A DNA stretch of 64,000 bases, taken from the NCBI RefSeq assembly GCF_030813695.1, contig NZ_JAUSVA010000002.1, positions 1 to 64,000 of the forward strand, written 5' to 3'. A model generated the notes under the pieces. The model was not told the origin of the DNA. It did no database searches and was given only the letters and a program-made list of their open reading frames with translations. Position 1 is the first letter of the stretch; the number at the start of each line of letters is the position of its first letter. This document shows positions 50,101 through 58,600 of the stretch, one piece after another. The DNA comes from Kitasatospora herbaricolor. Lineage in GTDB: Bacteria > Actinomycetota > Actinomycetes > Streptomycetales > Streptomycetaceae. A program made the position numbers and the translations under genes.

Positions 50101-53100
50101 GAGCTTCGCCGCCGAGGCCATCAGGCACCGGTCCTCAATGCCGTGACGCTCGGCAACAGCCGCGGCTTCCGCGACTTCACCGACCGGGACGACGGAGGCG
50201 GCTTTCTGGTCGGCACCCGCGGTCTCTGGCAGGGCGTGGATGTCGAAGACGAGCGCCGGCTGAGCCTAGTCTGGATCAACAAGCTCCCCTTCGCACCGTT
50301 CGCCGCGCCTCTCGTCGAGGCGCGACGGGCTGCGGTACGGGCTCGCGCCGAGGCCGCCTGTGAGGAGGATCCCGACGCCTTCGCCACCTACCACTACTAC
50401 CTACCGCTGGCGGCGATCCAGCTGCGCCAAGCGGTAGGCCGTCTGATCAGATCGGACCGGCACCGCGGGATCGTCATCATCTCCGACCGGAAGCTGGCCG
50501 GCCGCTCCGCCCTGCGCCGGGCCTACCGTCGGACGTTCCTGGGCAGCCTGGAGCCCGAACTGCTGCGCCCCGATCCGCTCACCGGCGAGCCCGGTGGCGG
50601 GAATGTCGTCGGGATGGCGGAGGGCTGGGCCAGGATCTGGGGCTTCCTCGCAGACCACGGCCTCCTGGCGCATGAGCGGGCTGCCGAGCTGTCCCAGCCG
50701 GAGACGCTTCTGGAGCACGTCCTGTTACCGCAGACCCGGCGGATCCGGGAGCTGGAACTTACTTCTGACCAAGTGACAGAACTGCGCCGGCGCGGTTCGC
50801 TGGCGGAGGAGGTCCTCCGGCGCAGCGCCGAGGTCGCGGGGTTGCTGCGCTTGACGGACGAACCTGCGTCGTTCCGGCTGAAGGCTGCCCAGCAGGCGGT
50901 GATCGGTGCGGTCGCCGAGGGACGCAACGTGCTGGCGCTGTTGCCGACCGGGTTCGGCAAGAGCTACACATTCCAGCTACCCGCCCTGGTGATGCCAGGG
51001 ACGACGATCGTGGTCAGCCCGCTCGTCGCACTGATGCAGGATCAGGCGTTGGAGTTGAACCGGTCAATCGGCGGCGCGGTTCGTGCGCTGGTCGCGCCGC
51101 TGCGCGAGTCGAGTAGCCGGGCCGGTAAGACCGAGGTTGCCGAGCAGCTCCTGGGGCGCGGTGAGCACGGCATCAAGCTGGTGTACGTGAGTCCGGAGCG
51201 GCTGTGCCAGCGGCGTTTCCGGGAGGTGGTCCGCCGAGGGGCGGAGTTGGGCAGGGTCGGCAGGATCGTGCTCGACGAGGCGCACACGATCGTGCAGTGG
51301 GACGACTTCCGGCCGGGGATGCAGCGGGTGGAGCGTTTCCTGGCCGAGCTGCGTGCGGATTTCGGTCTGTCCGTCACCGCCCTGACCGCCACGGCCAACC
51401 GTACGGTTCACGCGGGTCTTCGCGAAGGCGTGTTCGAGCTGCCGGGCGAGCCACCTGCGGTGGGAAGTCCGGCAGAGCGGCGGGAGGAGCGGAGCCCGGG
51501 CGTCCGGGGCTCGCTCGTGACGGTCCGGGAGAACCCCATCCGCCCTGAGCTTGCGGTTTTCCGCAGGGCGTTGGGGCGGTCGGGGCCGGTGACCGCAGCC
51601 AGGCTCGCCGAGGAGGTGGTGGACACCGTGCGTGATCACGCGGTGGTGTACTGCCTGACGGTCAAGGAGGTGGTGATCCTGCATGCTCATCTTCGCGACT
51701 ATCTGGGCGAGTCGGGCCGCCGCGTCCGGCGCTTCCACGGCCGGCTGACTGAGGCGGAGAAGGCCGCAGTGATGGCCGAGTTCCGTGAGGCACCCCGCCG
51801 TGGCGAGGAGGGCTTCGCACCGTTGATCGTCGTGGCCACCACCGCATTCGGCCTGGGCATCGATCGAGACGACATCCGGACTGTCTTCTGCGCGTCCGCG
51901 CCGACGGATCTTGCGGCGCTGTACCAGCAGGTCGGGAGGGCGGGCCGGGACGTCGCGGGACGCGGAGCACCCGGCGAGGCGGACGAGCCGCCCAACGTCG
52001 GGCTGGCCCTGCTGACCGGCCGGGGACTGCGGACGATCGCCTGGATGACCGGTATCGACCTGGCGCCGTCACTGTTCGTACGTATGGGCGAGCAGGTCCT
52101 CGCAGCTCGTGACGGCTTCCTCGACGCCACACAGATCGCCGACACGCTGATAGGCGAGGACCTGGCGGCCGGCCGACTCACCGACGAGGACGCCCGCCGG
52201 GCCCGGACCGCCGAGGCCTACCGCACCGGCGTGATGAGGACGTTCACCGCCCTGGCCAGCCTCGGCGCCGTGACCGACCTGGGCGACTTCCCACCGCGGT
52301 GCGCGGTGCGCGAGGGCGAGTCCGAGCGGTCGTCAGCCGCGGACCCGGTCGAACAGGCGGTGGCGGCCATAATCCTGGCCCTGCCAGCTCGCTCCCCCAG
52401 CCCGGGCCGCCTCCACCGGAGCGCCCTGGACGTCGTCCGCCTGGACGACGTCCTGGTTCGGTCCGTCGACGGCTACCGCGCATACGCCGAAGGGCCAGCC
52501 GGAACGTGGGAACTGCTCGCGGATCTCCACGACCGCGGTGTCCTGGACGTCTCTGCCGCACCCAGCGACCATCTGGTGAGCAGCCTTCGGATCCATCACA
52601 ACACGGTGCCTGCCGCGCTCTCGCGGCAATTGGCAGGCCGAGCGGAGCGCAGCGCACGGGAGACCGCCCTGCTCCGGGACTTCTTCACCGACACCACCAC
52701 CTGCTCGCAGCGCAAGTTCGCCGACTACTTCGGCGTGCCCGACCTCCCGCCCGGCTGTTGCACCAACGCGGCCAACCGCTGCTCCGCTTGCTGGGAGGAT
52801 CCCGGCCTTCCGAGGGAGGAGATCCGGCCCGACGCCGCCAAGGCACTAGCGACACCGATCGGGCTTCTGCGCGGAGCCAGCCCGAGGGTGGACGCAGAGC
52901 ATCTGCAGAGGCGGCTCGACGAGCAGATTTACCAGCTGATCTGGGCAGTGCACCGGGGCCTGCACCCCTCCGCGATCCGGCGGGCCCTCCACGGCGAGGA
53001 GTCCTGGTACTCACCACGGCTCGGACGTCGAGCCCGACTGCATCCCGCCCTGCGCAACAACCGGCACTTCGGTGCCCGGGCCGATGTCGCCCACGCCGAC

Positions 53101-53202
53101 GTGGAGGCAAGTCTGGCCCGTCTCGCCGCAGCCGACCGTGTGCGTGCTGACGAGACCCGTTGGCGAGCCGTGCCCCATCTGCGGGCCAGCCGCACGTCCT
53201 GA
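47155..53202 (+). CDS. Giant exonuclease/DinG-like/RecQ-like helicase fusion
   Basis: This 2015-aa protein has an N-terminal winged helix at about 10-75. A DEDDh exonuclease lies at about 100-265 (VVAFDLESIS, LIIAHNGNAADFPLL, LTAHDAVDDAVLL). A DinG/XPD-type helicase spans about 375-1120 (VEAPTGTGKSLAVL; LLVMDEAHQVEDAA; VGTRGLWQGVDVE; QLRQAVGRLIRSDRHRGIVI). A RecQ-type helicase spans about 1245-1900 (LALLPTGFGKSYTFQLP; IVLDEAHTIVQWDDF; VTALTATAN; LYQQVGRAGRD) and ends in a zinc cluster (CSQRKFADYFGV, CCTNAANRCSAC). All catalytic motifs look intact. It should trim and unwind DNA with two ATP motors. GTG 47155 has a strong GGCGGAGG site; ATG 47104 is the alternative. It is the first gene of the triad ending at 61691. 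Confidence 0.9.
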   Translation: MQQGQHPPVQASLPSSVTRLVDLVAQATDGITVPDLTAAVRAKYPGFPSARVSDLKRAIAGGALIEETGRVRVPRPVPTPAAQPRTVEPALGSSGFRVVAFDLESISRSIAVAPWTDRRIFQIGAVRMGTDETWSTEQPRFERWVALPEGEWELSDPVRRKRHAAEAVGLREAIEGLRAFCGNADLIIAHNGNAADFPLLDEECRRAGIPVLDTHRADSLYLAHALLPVSGSHRLASIAEEFGADQAGLTAHDAVDDAVLLSRILRQASSAYALWPAEQRDLVFAVCPDSRSWLLLRHLAGLSVTAPMSWTTTAVSAAVDRTLTGHAPRRDAGAASGRAALTVGVSLRGADGRVDPTSLASTIRAKAQRREAQEEMAAALHAWTDAAVPALVEAPTGTGKSLAVLACALDWLAGAPDRVAVIATNTKQLQNQLARDVDALEKSSPGLLAASDLVKGSTNRLSLRSLISALTQATDVGRDTHGGRRFLEQPEYRELLVYLWLRLSAAIRPPLSWTARSVDPVDVPPHFVESIGPRLGEWLLSLSQGVGGEYLPSSGSFLARHTDTVREALSSHRLLLANHALVLSHLDDLRAMPGEVLLVMDEAHQVEDAATSALTVSFDYAVVEDMVAECTAWARTARSGPSGRNVQAVLDEMESMLDHEQLPRAVAEAFDGSAVGGALVGSRTTTLAGPFSGSSGVRAARAVQRHLRTIAALTGRLTAALAAHAAQNVPPLDFFESERLAAMYARAGDLKAAADTVTSDIDAVLGPSTSTAQPRSRASDGVVPPSASSAAHSAQDEAAEDHEDVPQTAEQEALPGLPPMPNRLVYAEESEIPRAGLRNYRFRLSSSPIELPADPDWQRFLSAFPRTYYVSATLRVAGSWDFVRGRLGLPASMAALHLRSPFPLGRQTEVVCLADFPSWAEQQDGAMRTVAHQLAGYAAEMVRPAASEEGDGLLGRGGWDGGALVLTTARATAAGISDRLATELRRRGHQAPVLNAVTLGNSRGFRDFTDRDDGGGFLVGTRGLWQGVDVEDERRLSLVWINKLPFAPFAAPLVEARRAAVRARAEAACEEDPDAFATYHYYLPLAAIQLRQAVGRLIRSDRHRGIVIISDRKLAGRSALRRAYRRTFLGSLEPELLRPDPLTGEPGGGNVVGMAEGWARIWGFLADHGLLAHERAAELSQPETLLEHVLLPQTRRIRELELTSDQVTELRRRGSLAEEVLRRSAEVAGLLRLTDEPASFRLKAAQQAVIGAVAEGRNVLALLPTGFGKSYTFQLPALVMPGTTIVVSPLVALMQDQALELNRSIGGAVRALVAPLRESSSRAGKTEVAEQLLGRGEHGIKLVYVSPERLCQRRFREVVRRGAELGRVGRIVLDEAHTIVQWDDFRPGMQRVERFLAELRADFGLSVTALTATANRTVHAGLREGVFELPGEPPAVGSPAERREERSPGVRGSLVTVRENPIRPELAVFRRALGRSGPVTAARLAEEVVDTVRDHAVVYCLTVKEVVILHAHLRDYLGESGRRVRRFHGRLTEAEKAAVMAEFREAPRRGEEGFAPLIVVATTAFGLGIDRDDIRTVFCASAPTDLAALYQQVGRAGRDVAGRGAPGEADEPPNVGLALLTGRGLRTIAWMTGIDLAPSLFVRMGEQVLAARDGFLDATQIADTLIGEDLAAGRLTDEDARRARTAEAYRTGVMRTFTALASLGAVTDLGDFPPRCAVREGESERSSAADPVEQAVAAIILALPARSPSPGRLHRSALDVVRLDDVLVRSVDGYRAYAEGPAGTWELLADLHDRGVLDVSAAPSDHLVSSLRIHHNTVPAALSRQLAGRAERSARETALLRDFFTDTTTCSQRKFADYFGVPDLPPGCCTNAANRCSACWEDPGLPREEIRPDAAKALATPIGLLRGASPRVDAEHLQRRLDEQIYQLIWAVHRGLHPSAIRRALHGEESWYSPRLGRRARLHPALRNNRHFGARADVAHADVEASLARLAAADRVRADETRWRAVPHLRASRTS

Positions 53203-53306
53203 ACTGCCCCGACCGCTGTTCCTGCCCCACCCACCCGCATCGCCCTAGGAGCCAGCCCATCCTGTACCGCAGTTCCGCCAGTCCTTCCGTCGCTCCCAGC
53301 CAGGAC

Positions 53307-55610
53307 GTGTGGCGACCGTACGACGACCCACCGTTGCTCACCTCTGCGATGACACTCGGCCTCGCCGCCGTGGGCCCGGGCGAGGCCGAGCCTCTCGGCC
53401 GGTACCTGAGCGCTCTCGTGGCCGCCCGCGGCTGCCCCGTCCACATCGCGGTCGCCTTCAATGCCGTATTCCTCGGCTACGACGTGGGCGCCGGCGGATA
53501 CGTCGGCGGCCCCATCGAACTGGGCGATTTTCCGTCCGTCAGCCTCGGTGACGCCACTACCGCGCTGCCCGTCGGCGCCATGGTCAACGTGCGCACCGGT
53601 GCCGAGGCGTTCCCGGCCGAGGTGGTCTACAAGGAAGGGGCCCATCCCCTCGTCGACACGGCCAACTGGGGCGAGCTGCCCGCCTGGGTCTCCGGTGCCC
53701 CGGGCAACGCGGCCGGGCCCGGTGAGGTCACCACAGGGGAGCCGCCGGTGCTGCGTGAGCGGCTTGTGATCGACACCGACGCCTTCGGCCACGGACTGTC
53801 CGCCTCCCCCGCGCAACTCCAGCGGATGCGGCGCAAAGGCCGGTGGGTGGACCCGGACGGGCATGTGCTGCTGAACGCGTGCTACGACTCGCAGACGGCG
53901 GCAGACCTCAGCGACATCGACTTCTACGCCCGCTTCATGAGTACCACCGGCCGCACGCTGCTCCTCAGCCCTCTCGCGCCCGCCCCCTTTCCCACCCTGC
54001 TGGCCCCCGGCACCGGGCACGAGCAGTTGGAGAGCGCTTTGAAGGGTGTCCTCCGCACCCTTCGTGACATCCTGCGCAGCCGCAACGATCTGCGGATGCA
54101 CGGCGACTACGCCGTCACCCGCCGCTCCTACGCGGCCCGGCTCGCCGACGACGGCCCGTTGGGCCGGACCGTTCTCGAGCACCTGGCCGTCAATGTCGCG
54201 CGATCGGCCGTTCCTCGCGCACGCCGTGGCGCCGTACCGCGCCCCACCGCCCACCACACCGCTGTCGGTCCCGCGCTGCGTGCACTCCACGGCACTGAAG
54301 GCCTCTTCATGGGGCTCGCCTACCCGACCGTGGTCAGCCACGCCAATCTGCTCATCACGGACTACGTGCGTTCGGAGTCCGACGAGGAGACCGGACTGCT
54401 CGACAACGGTGTGTACCTGCGCCTGGACGACGCCTGGCAGAGCGGCGGTGTCTGGCGAGCCGAGTGGCCGGGCGAGGCCAGAACTTCGGGCGGGCCGAAC
54501 GAACCGGGGGGCCGTGGCTGGCGGGACACCCTCCCCCAGGACCCCTCGGCACCGGCCGTGCAACCGGACGCGCACGAGCTTGCCGCAGCCGACGAGCAGA
54601 CCCACGCAGAGGTGGCCCCTCCGTGGCTGCCCGACGACTCGGATCTCGGCGCAGTCGAGGGACTCACCGTAGCCAACAGCCAGATCGACTGGACCCAGCC
54701 TCTTCGTCTCCGGCACATCCTGGACTCGGTCCTGCCGTTGCCGCCCGCAGTCGCCGAGGGGCTGAAGGGGACCGAGTGGTCGGGCCGACAGGTGCGCCTG
54801 GAGCTCGACCATGCCGGACATCCGCTGCCGCCCGGCGACAGCATTCTCATGACCTCCCTCGAAACCGACGGCGACCGCAGCCGTCTCCACGACGTGGACT
54901 GGCCGCTGGAGTTCGTCCCCGGGATGCTGCTGACCCTCAGCTGGGTGCGCGGCGGTGGTGCGGTCCGGGCCCGCACCACGCTGCTGAACACGCCCGTCCT
55001 GATCGACGGAGAGGAGATCCGGCACCGCTTCGATCCCCGGGTGCGAACTCGCGACACGGCTCCTGGGAACACCTGGGCCAAGGATCACGGGGCGCCGGAC
55101 CTGACGCCGAAGGCGCGCGTCCTGCGTGCCGTCCGGATCATGGGACTCCTGGACAATTTCGGTCGCGCCTTGTTCCCGGCCGAACGCCTGACCGAAGCCA
55201 TCGCCCGCACGTCACCAGGCCAGACGCCTCTACCGGAGCTCGCAGAGACTACCCACGCCATGCTCGCGGCAGGGGATCTCACCGAGGAATGGGGCAGCCA
55301 GGAACCGTCAGGGAAGGTCCACCACCCTGTCATTGCGGGACAGCCGAAGATCCGGCTCCTCTGCTACACGCCCCGGCATGCAGACATGCCAAGCCGGACG
55401 CCACCCGGCCCCGCACAACCGGAGGGCCGCCATCCCACCGTCGGCCACCGCGTGCACGGCCACCTGCGCCGCATCGGGCACCTCGACCACCAGCCAAGCA
55501 TTGAGGCCCGCGAGGCCTACCGCCGGGACAGGGAACTGTGGGGACTGATCGGGAGCCTGGACATCCCACCCGGCTACACCTACGTACTCGAACACCGCCG
55601 CGGCAGCTGA
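53307..55610 (+). CDS. Triad middle protein, unknown fold (~770 aa)
   Basis: This large soluble protein is encoded between the helicase fusion and the ATPase. It has no Walker motif or membrane segment. The N-terminal half contains PLGRYLSALVAARGCPVHIA and VVYKEGAHPLVDTANWGELP. A conserved-looking centre has LLNACYDSQTAADLSDIDFY and TGRTLLLSPLAPAP. The C-terminus has a possible winged helix (AVRIMGLLDNFGRALFPAER) and the ending LWGLIGSLDIPPGYTYVLEH. The start is uncertain: ATG 53349 lacks a ribosome site, GTG 53307 is chosen, and an AGGAG at 53250 suggests an earlier non-ATG start near 53260. It probably links the two enzymes or recognises the target; that is inference. Confidence 0.75.
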   Translation: MWRPYDDPPLLTSAMTLGLAAVGPGEAEPLGRYLSALVAARGCPVHIAVAFNAVFLGYDVGAGGYVGGPIELGDFPSVSLGDATTALPVGAMVNVRTGAEAFPAEVVYKEGAHPLVDTANWGELPAWVSGAPGNAAGPGEVTTGEPPVLRERLVIDTDAFGHGLSASPAQLQRMRRKGRWVDPDGHVLLNACYDSQTAADLSDIDFYARFMSTTGRTLLLSPLAPAPFPTLLAPGTGHEQLESALKGVLRTLRDILRSRNDLRMHGDYAVTRRSYAARLADDGPLGRTVLEHLAVNVARSAVPRARRGAVPRPTAHHTAVGPALRALHGTEGLFMGLAYPTVVSHANLLITDYVRSESDEETGLLDNGVYLRLDDAWQSGGVWRAEWPGEARTSGGPNEPGGRGWRDTLPQDPSAPAVQPDAHELAAADEQTHAEVAPPWLPDDSDLGAVEGLTVANSQIDWTQPLRLRHILDSVLPLPPAVAEGLKGTEWSGRQVRLELDHAGHPLPPGDSILMTSLETDGDRSRLHDVDWPLEFVPGMLLTLSWVRGGGAVRARTTLLNTPVLIDGEEIRHRFDPRVRTRDTAPGNTWAKDHGAPDLTPKARVLRAVRIMGLLDNFGRALFPAERLTEAIARTSPGQTPLPELAETTHAMLAAGDLTEEWGSQEPSGKVHHPVIAGQPKIRLLCYTPRHADMPSRTPPGPAQPEGRHPTVGHRVHGHLRRIGHLDHQPSIEAREAYRRDRELWGLIGSLDIPPGYTYVLEHRRGS

Positions 55611-55655
55611 ACACGCCCGCCGCTCGATTCCGGAAACCACCCTCTCGGAGCACTC

Positions 55656-58600
55656 TTGACCAAGCGCCGAACCTCCTCCCCCAAGAACTGCACGGACGAG
55701 GAGCCCTACCCCGTTGTCATGCCCAACCCGCTCTCCCTGACCGCCCCACCCGACGAGGTCTCCGCCGCCCTACGGAGCCTTTCCAAGGCGTTGACCCATC
55801 TCGCCGACCCCCTGCACCCGGCGCTGGGCCGAGTGACCGAACAGGACCTCCTCACAACGCTCCAGGCAATGCAGCAGACCGAGCGCACCCACGCCCTTCA
55901 AGCACTCGGCATCGCCGTCCCCGCCACCAGCGTCAACCTGCCGATGTGCCGGGACATGCTCACACGCATGCGACGTGCTCCCGACTCCACCCGCACCCGC
56001 CATGCACTGCGGCATCTGAGCGGACGGGTGAAACCCGCACTGATCCATGCCTCGCACCAAGCCGAACCGCATGCCCTCGCCGACACTCCGCCCTGGACGC
56101 ACGGGATGCTGCGTCTCTGCCTCTGGGCGCACGCGACGGCAGACATCGACGACGCCCGCGTCTGGGCCTGGGCGCTGCAGCTCGATTGGATGACCTCCGA
56201 CCTCGACCCGGCGGCCGTGTCAAAGATCGCGGCCGCGGCTGAGGCCGTGCTCGCGCTGGCACCGCACCGGGTCCACCCCGGCGAGGACACCCCGCCCGCC
56301 CGGCGAAGCGAGGTCCTCGAACCGGTGGACGAGCAGGTGTCCCCCTCCCGAGCCACGGTGCCGGCGCCACGCCCGGCCCCTGCGGACGCCGACCCGGGTG
56401 ATCCGGCCGACCTCCGGACCCTGCTCGCCGCCCTCCAGGTGACGGTGTCGACAACACAGCCGCCAGCTGAGCGGATCGCCTCCGCAATCCGCGACGGGGC
56501 GCGGCCGCTGGACGCCGATCTCGCCGCCCTTCAGCGACTCGTGCACGACTTCGACGAGGCCCTGGAACTGTTCTCCGACCTCGGGCTCGGCACACCTCGG
56601 GCGAGGATCGCAGACCTGGAGTCGGCCGCGGAGAAGGCCGAGGAACAGGCCGGAACGCAAGCCGCCGAGGAACTCGTCCGTACCGATCTGGCAGCCGTGG
56701 CCGATCTGCGGGCCCCCGAGGGGTCACCGGCATTCGATCTGCTGCCCGTGGCCCAGCAACTGGGTCGCGACCTCCTCGCATCCACGGCCTGGACCGAGGA
56801 GCTCCGCACCAGGGCCGACGCTCTGGCGGCCCTGCCCCGACTGATCGCCCTGGTCGGCAGCGAAGCCACGGACACCGGGCAGATGCTGGCGTTGCAGAGC
56901 ACGCTGGTCCAGGGCCTGCCGGAGCTGACCACTCTCGCGTTCAACTTCGACATCATCGTCCTGGCTCCAACTCCTCAGCCCTGCGCGACCCCGACCGGCG
57001 TGAAGAGCACCGGCGCCGGCACGCCGGCCCCGCCCGGTGCCCTCACCGAAGCCGTCCTGAAGGACCCGCCCCAGGCGACCAGCACTCCCGATCCCGCCAC
57101 CCCACCAGCACGGACCGGTCGACCGGAACAGCCGGAACAGCCGCAACAGCCGCAACAGCCGCCCGCCATGGTGGCCCGGCCGGTCCGGACCGAAAGCCCC
57201 GGCCACCACCCAGGGGAGGAGAACCATACCGGCCGGCCAACCGGGGGCGCCCACAACACCCCTGACCCGGACGACCTGGCTACTGCAACCATCGCGAGCC
57301 TGCTTCCGAGCGAGCGCTACGGCCTGGCCTACCACGTGGCAGCCGTCGCGGACTGGAGCGCCCAGCGACAGGCCGCGCTGCGCATCGCCGCGTACGCGCA
57401 CGGCATCCGCACCGAGGCGGGCGGCTGCGCGGCCGCCCTGGCTGAGGAGATGACCGGTCTCGACGTGGAAGCGGTCGCCGTGGACTGGCCCGCCGCCGCC
57501 CTCGTGGTACCGGCGATCATCCGGACTTGCCTTGTGTCGGGGGAGTACACGGCAGGTGCGAGGCTCCACGAGCTGGCTCCGCGGCTGGAGGACAACCTCG
57601 GGACCATCGCATCGGAGATCGCCCGGCGGGTACTGTCGGGGGCGCTGGTGGAGTGCCCGCCGCTGAACGTCGTGGAGGACGTCGCGACCCTGGAGCGCGA
57701 CCTGGCCCGGGCCCAGGATGCCTGCCGTGCAGCACTGCGCAAGCCTGCCCGCAGCCGGTTTCCGCGAGCGGAACAGATTGCACGTCAGTTGCTCGCCGAC
57801 GACGGCCTTCTGGGGTCGGTGTTCCAGCATGTCATCGCGGACGACCGTGATTCCATCCCGGAGGTGGTCCGCTCCCTCCAGAGGATCCGTAGGCTCACCG
57901 TGGTGCAGTCGGAACTCGGCCGTTTGGATGCCGAGATCAACTCCAGCGGGAAGCCCCTGCAGGGCAAGGCACGGCAGGAGCTGATCCGGCTGGTGGAGGT
58001 CCGGGCCCGCCCCGTCGAGCAGTGGGTCATCGCGGCCCGATCCCTTTCCCGCCCCCGCTCACAGGATCTCTCACGGAACACCGGCGAGGTCGAGGCCATG
58101 CGCCGCACTGTGCTCCAACGGCGGTCGGCGGTCCTGGCGGCATTGTCCTCCCGGGCCGAGCAAGGGTCGGACACCCTGGCCAGAGCCGCGGCACTCGGTG
58201 CCGACGCGTCGATGAGGCATACTTTCGCACTCCTGGAAGGCAGTGAGCGGCTTCCTGAGCTGGAGCTGCCGCTGGGGCTGGTCCTTGACGCCGAGCTTCT
58301 CAAGCTGCCCGGGGTCAGTACCGAGGCCGAGAGTGACCGCATCACCCGACCGGCGGTGTCCGTCCGGGAGCTCACCGCCGCGGCCGACCGGAGCTGGGCC
58401 CACTCGGTGCGCGAACAGGTGCTCGCCGAGCGCTTCGACGCGGTCGACCACCTGATCCTCTGCACCGAACAGGGTCTCCTCCGAGAACCGGACGGCACTC
58501 GCGCGGTCGTTCCCGAGGAGGTGCGCAAGGAGGCGAAGGAGACGCAACTGCAGATCTCCCGCGACCTGACGGCCCGCCACGAGGAGCTGAACGGCGAACT

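Noticed and set aside
52929..55088. Minus-strand frame of 719 codons
   Set aside because: It is a shadow of the middle triad gene, with no domain and composition typical of antisense frames.
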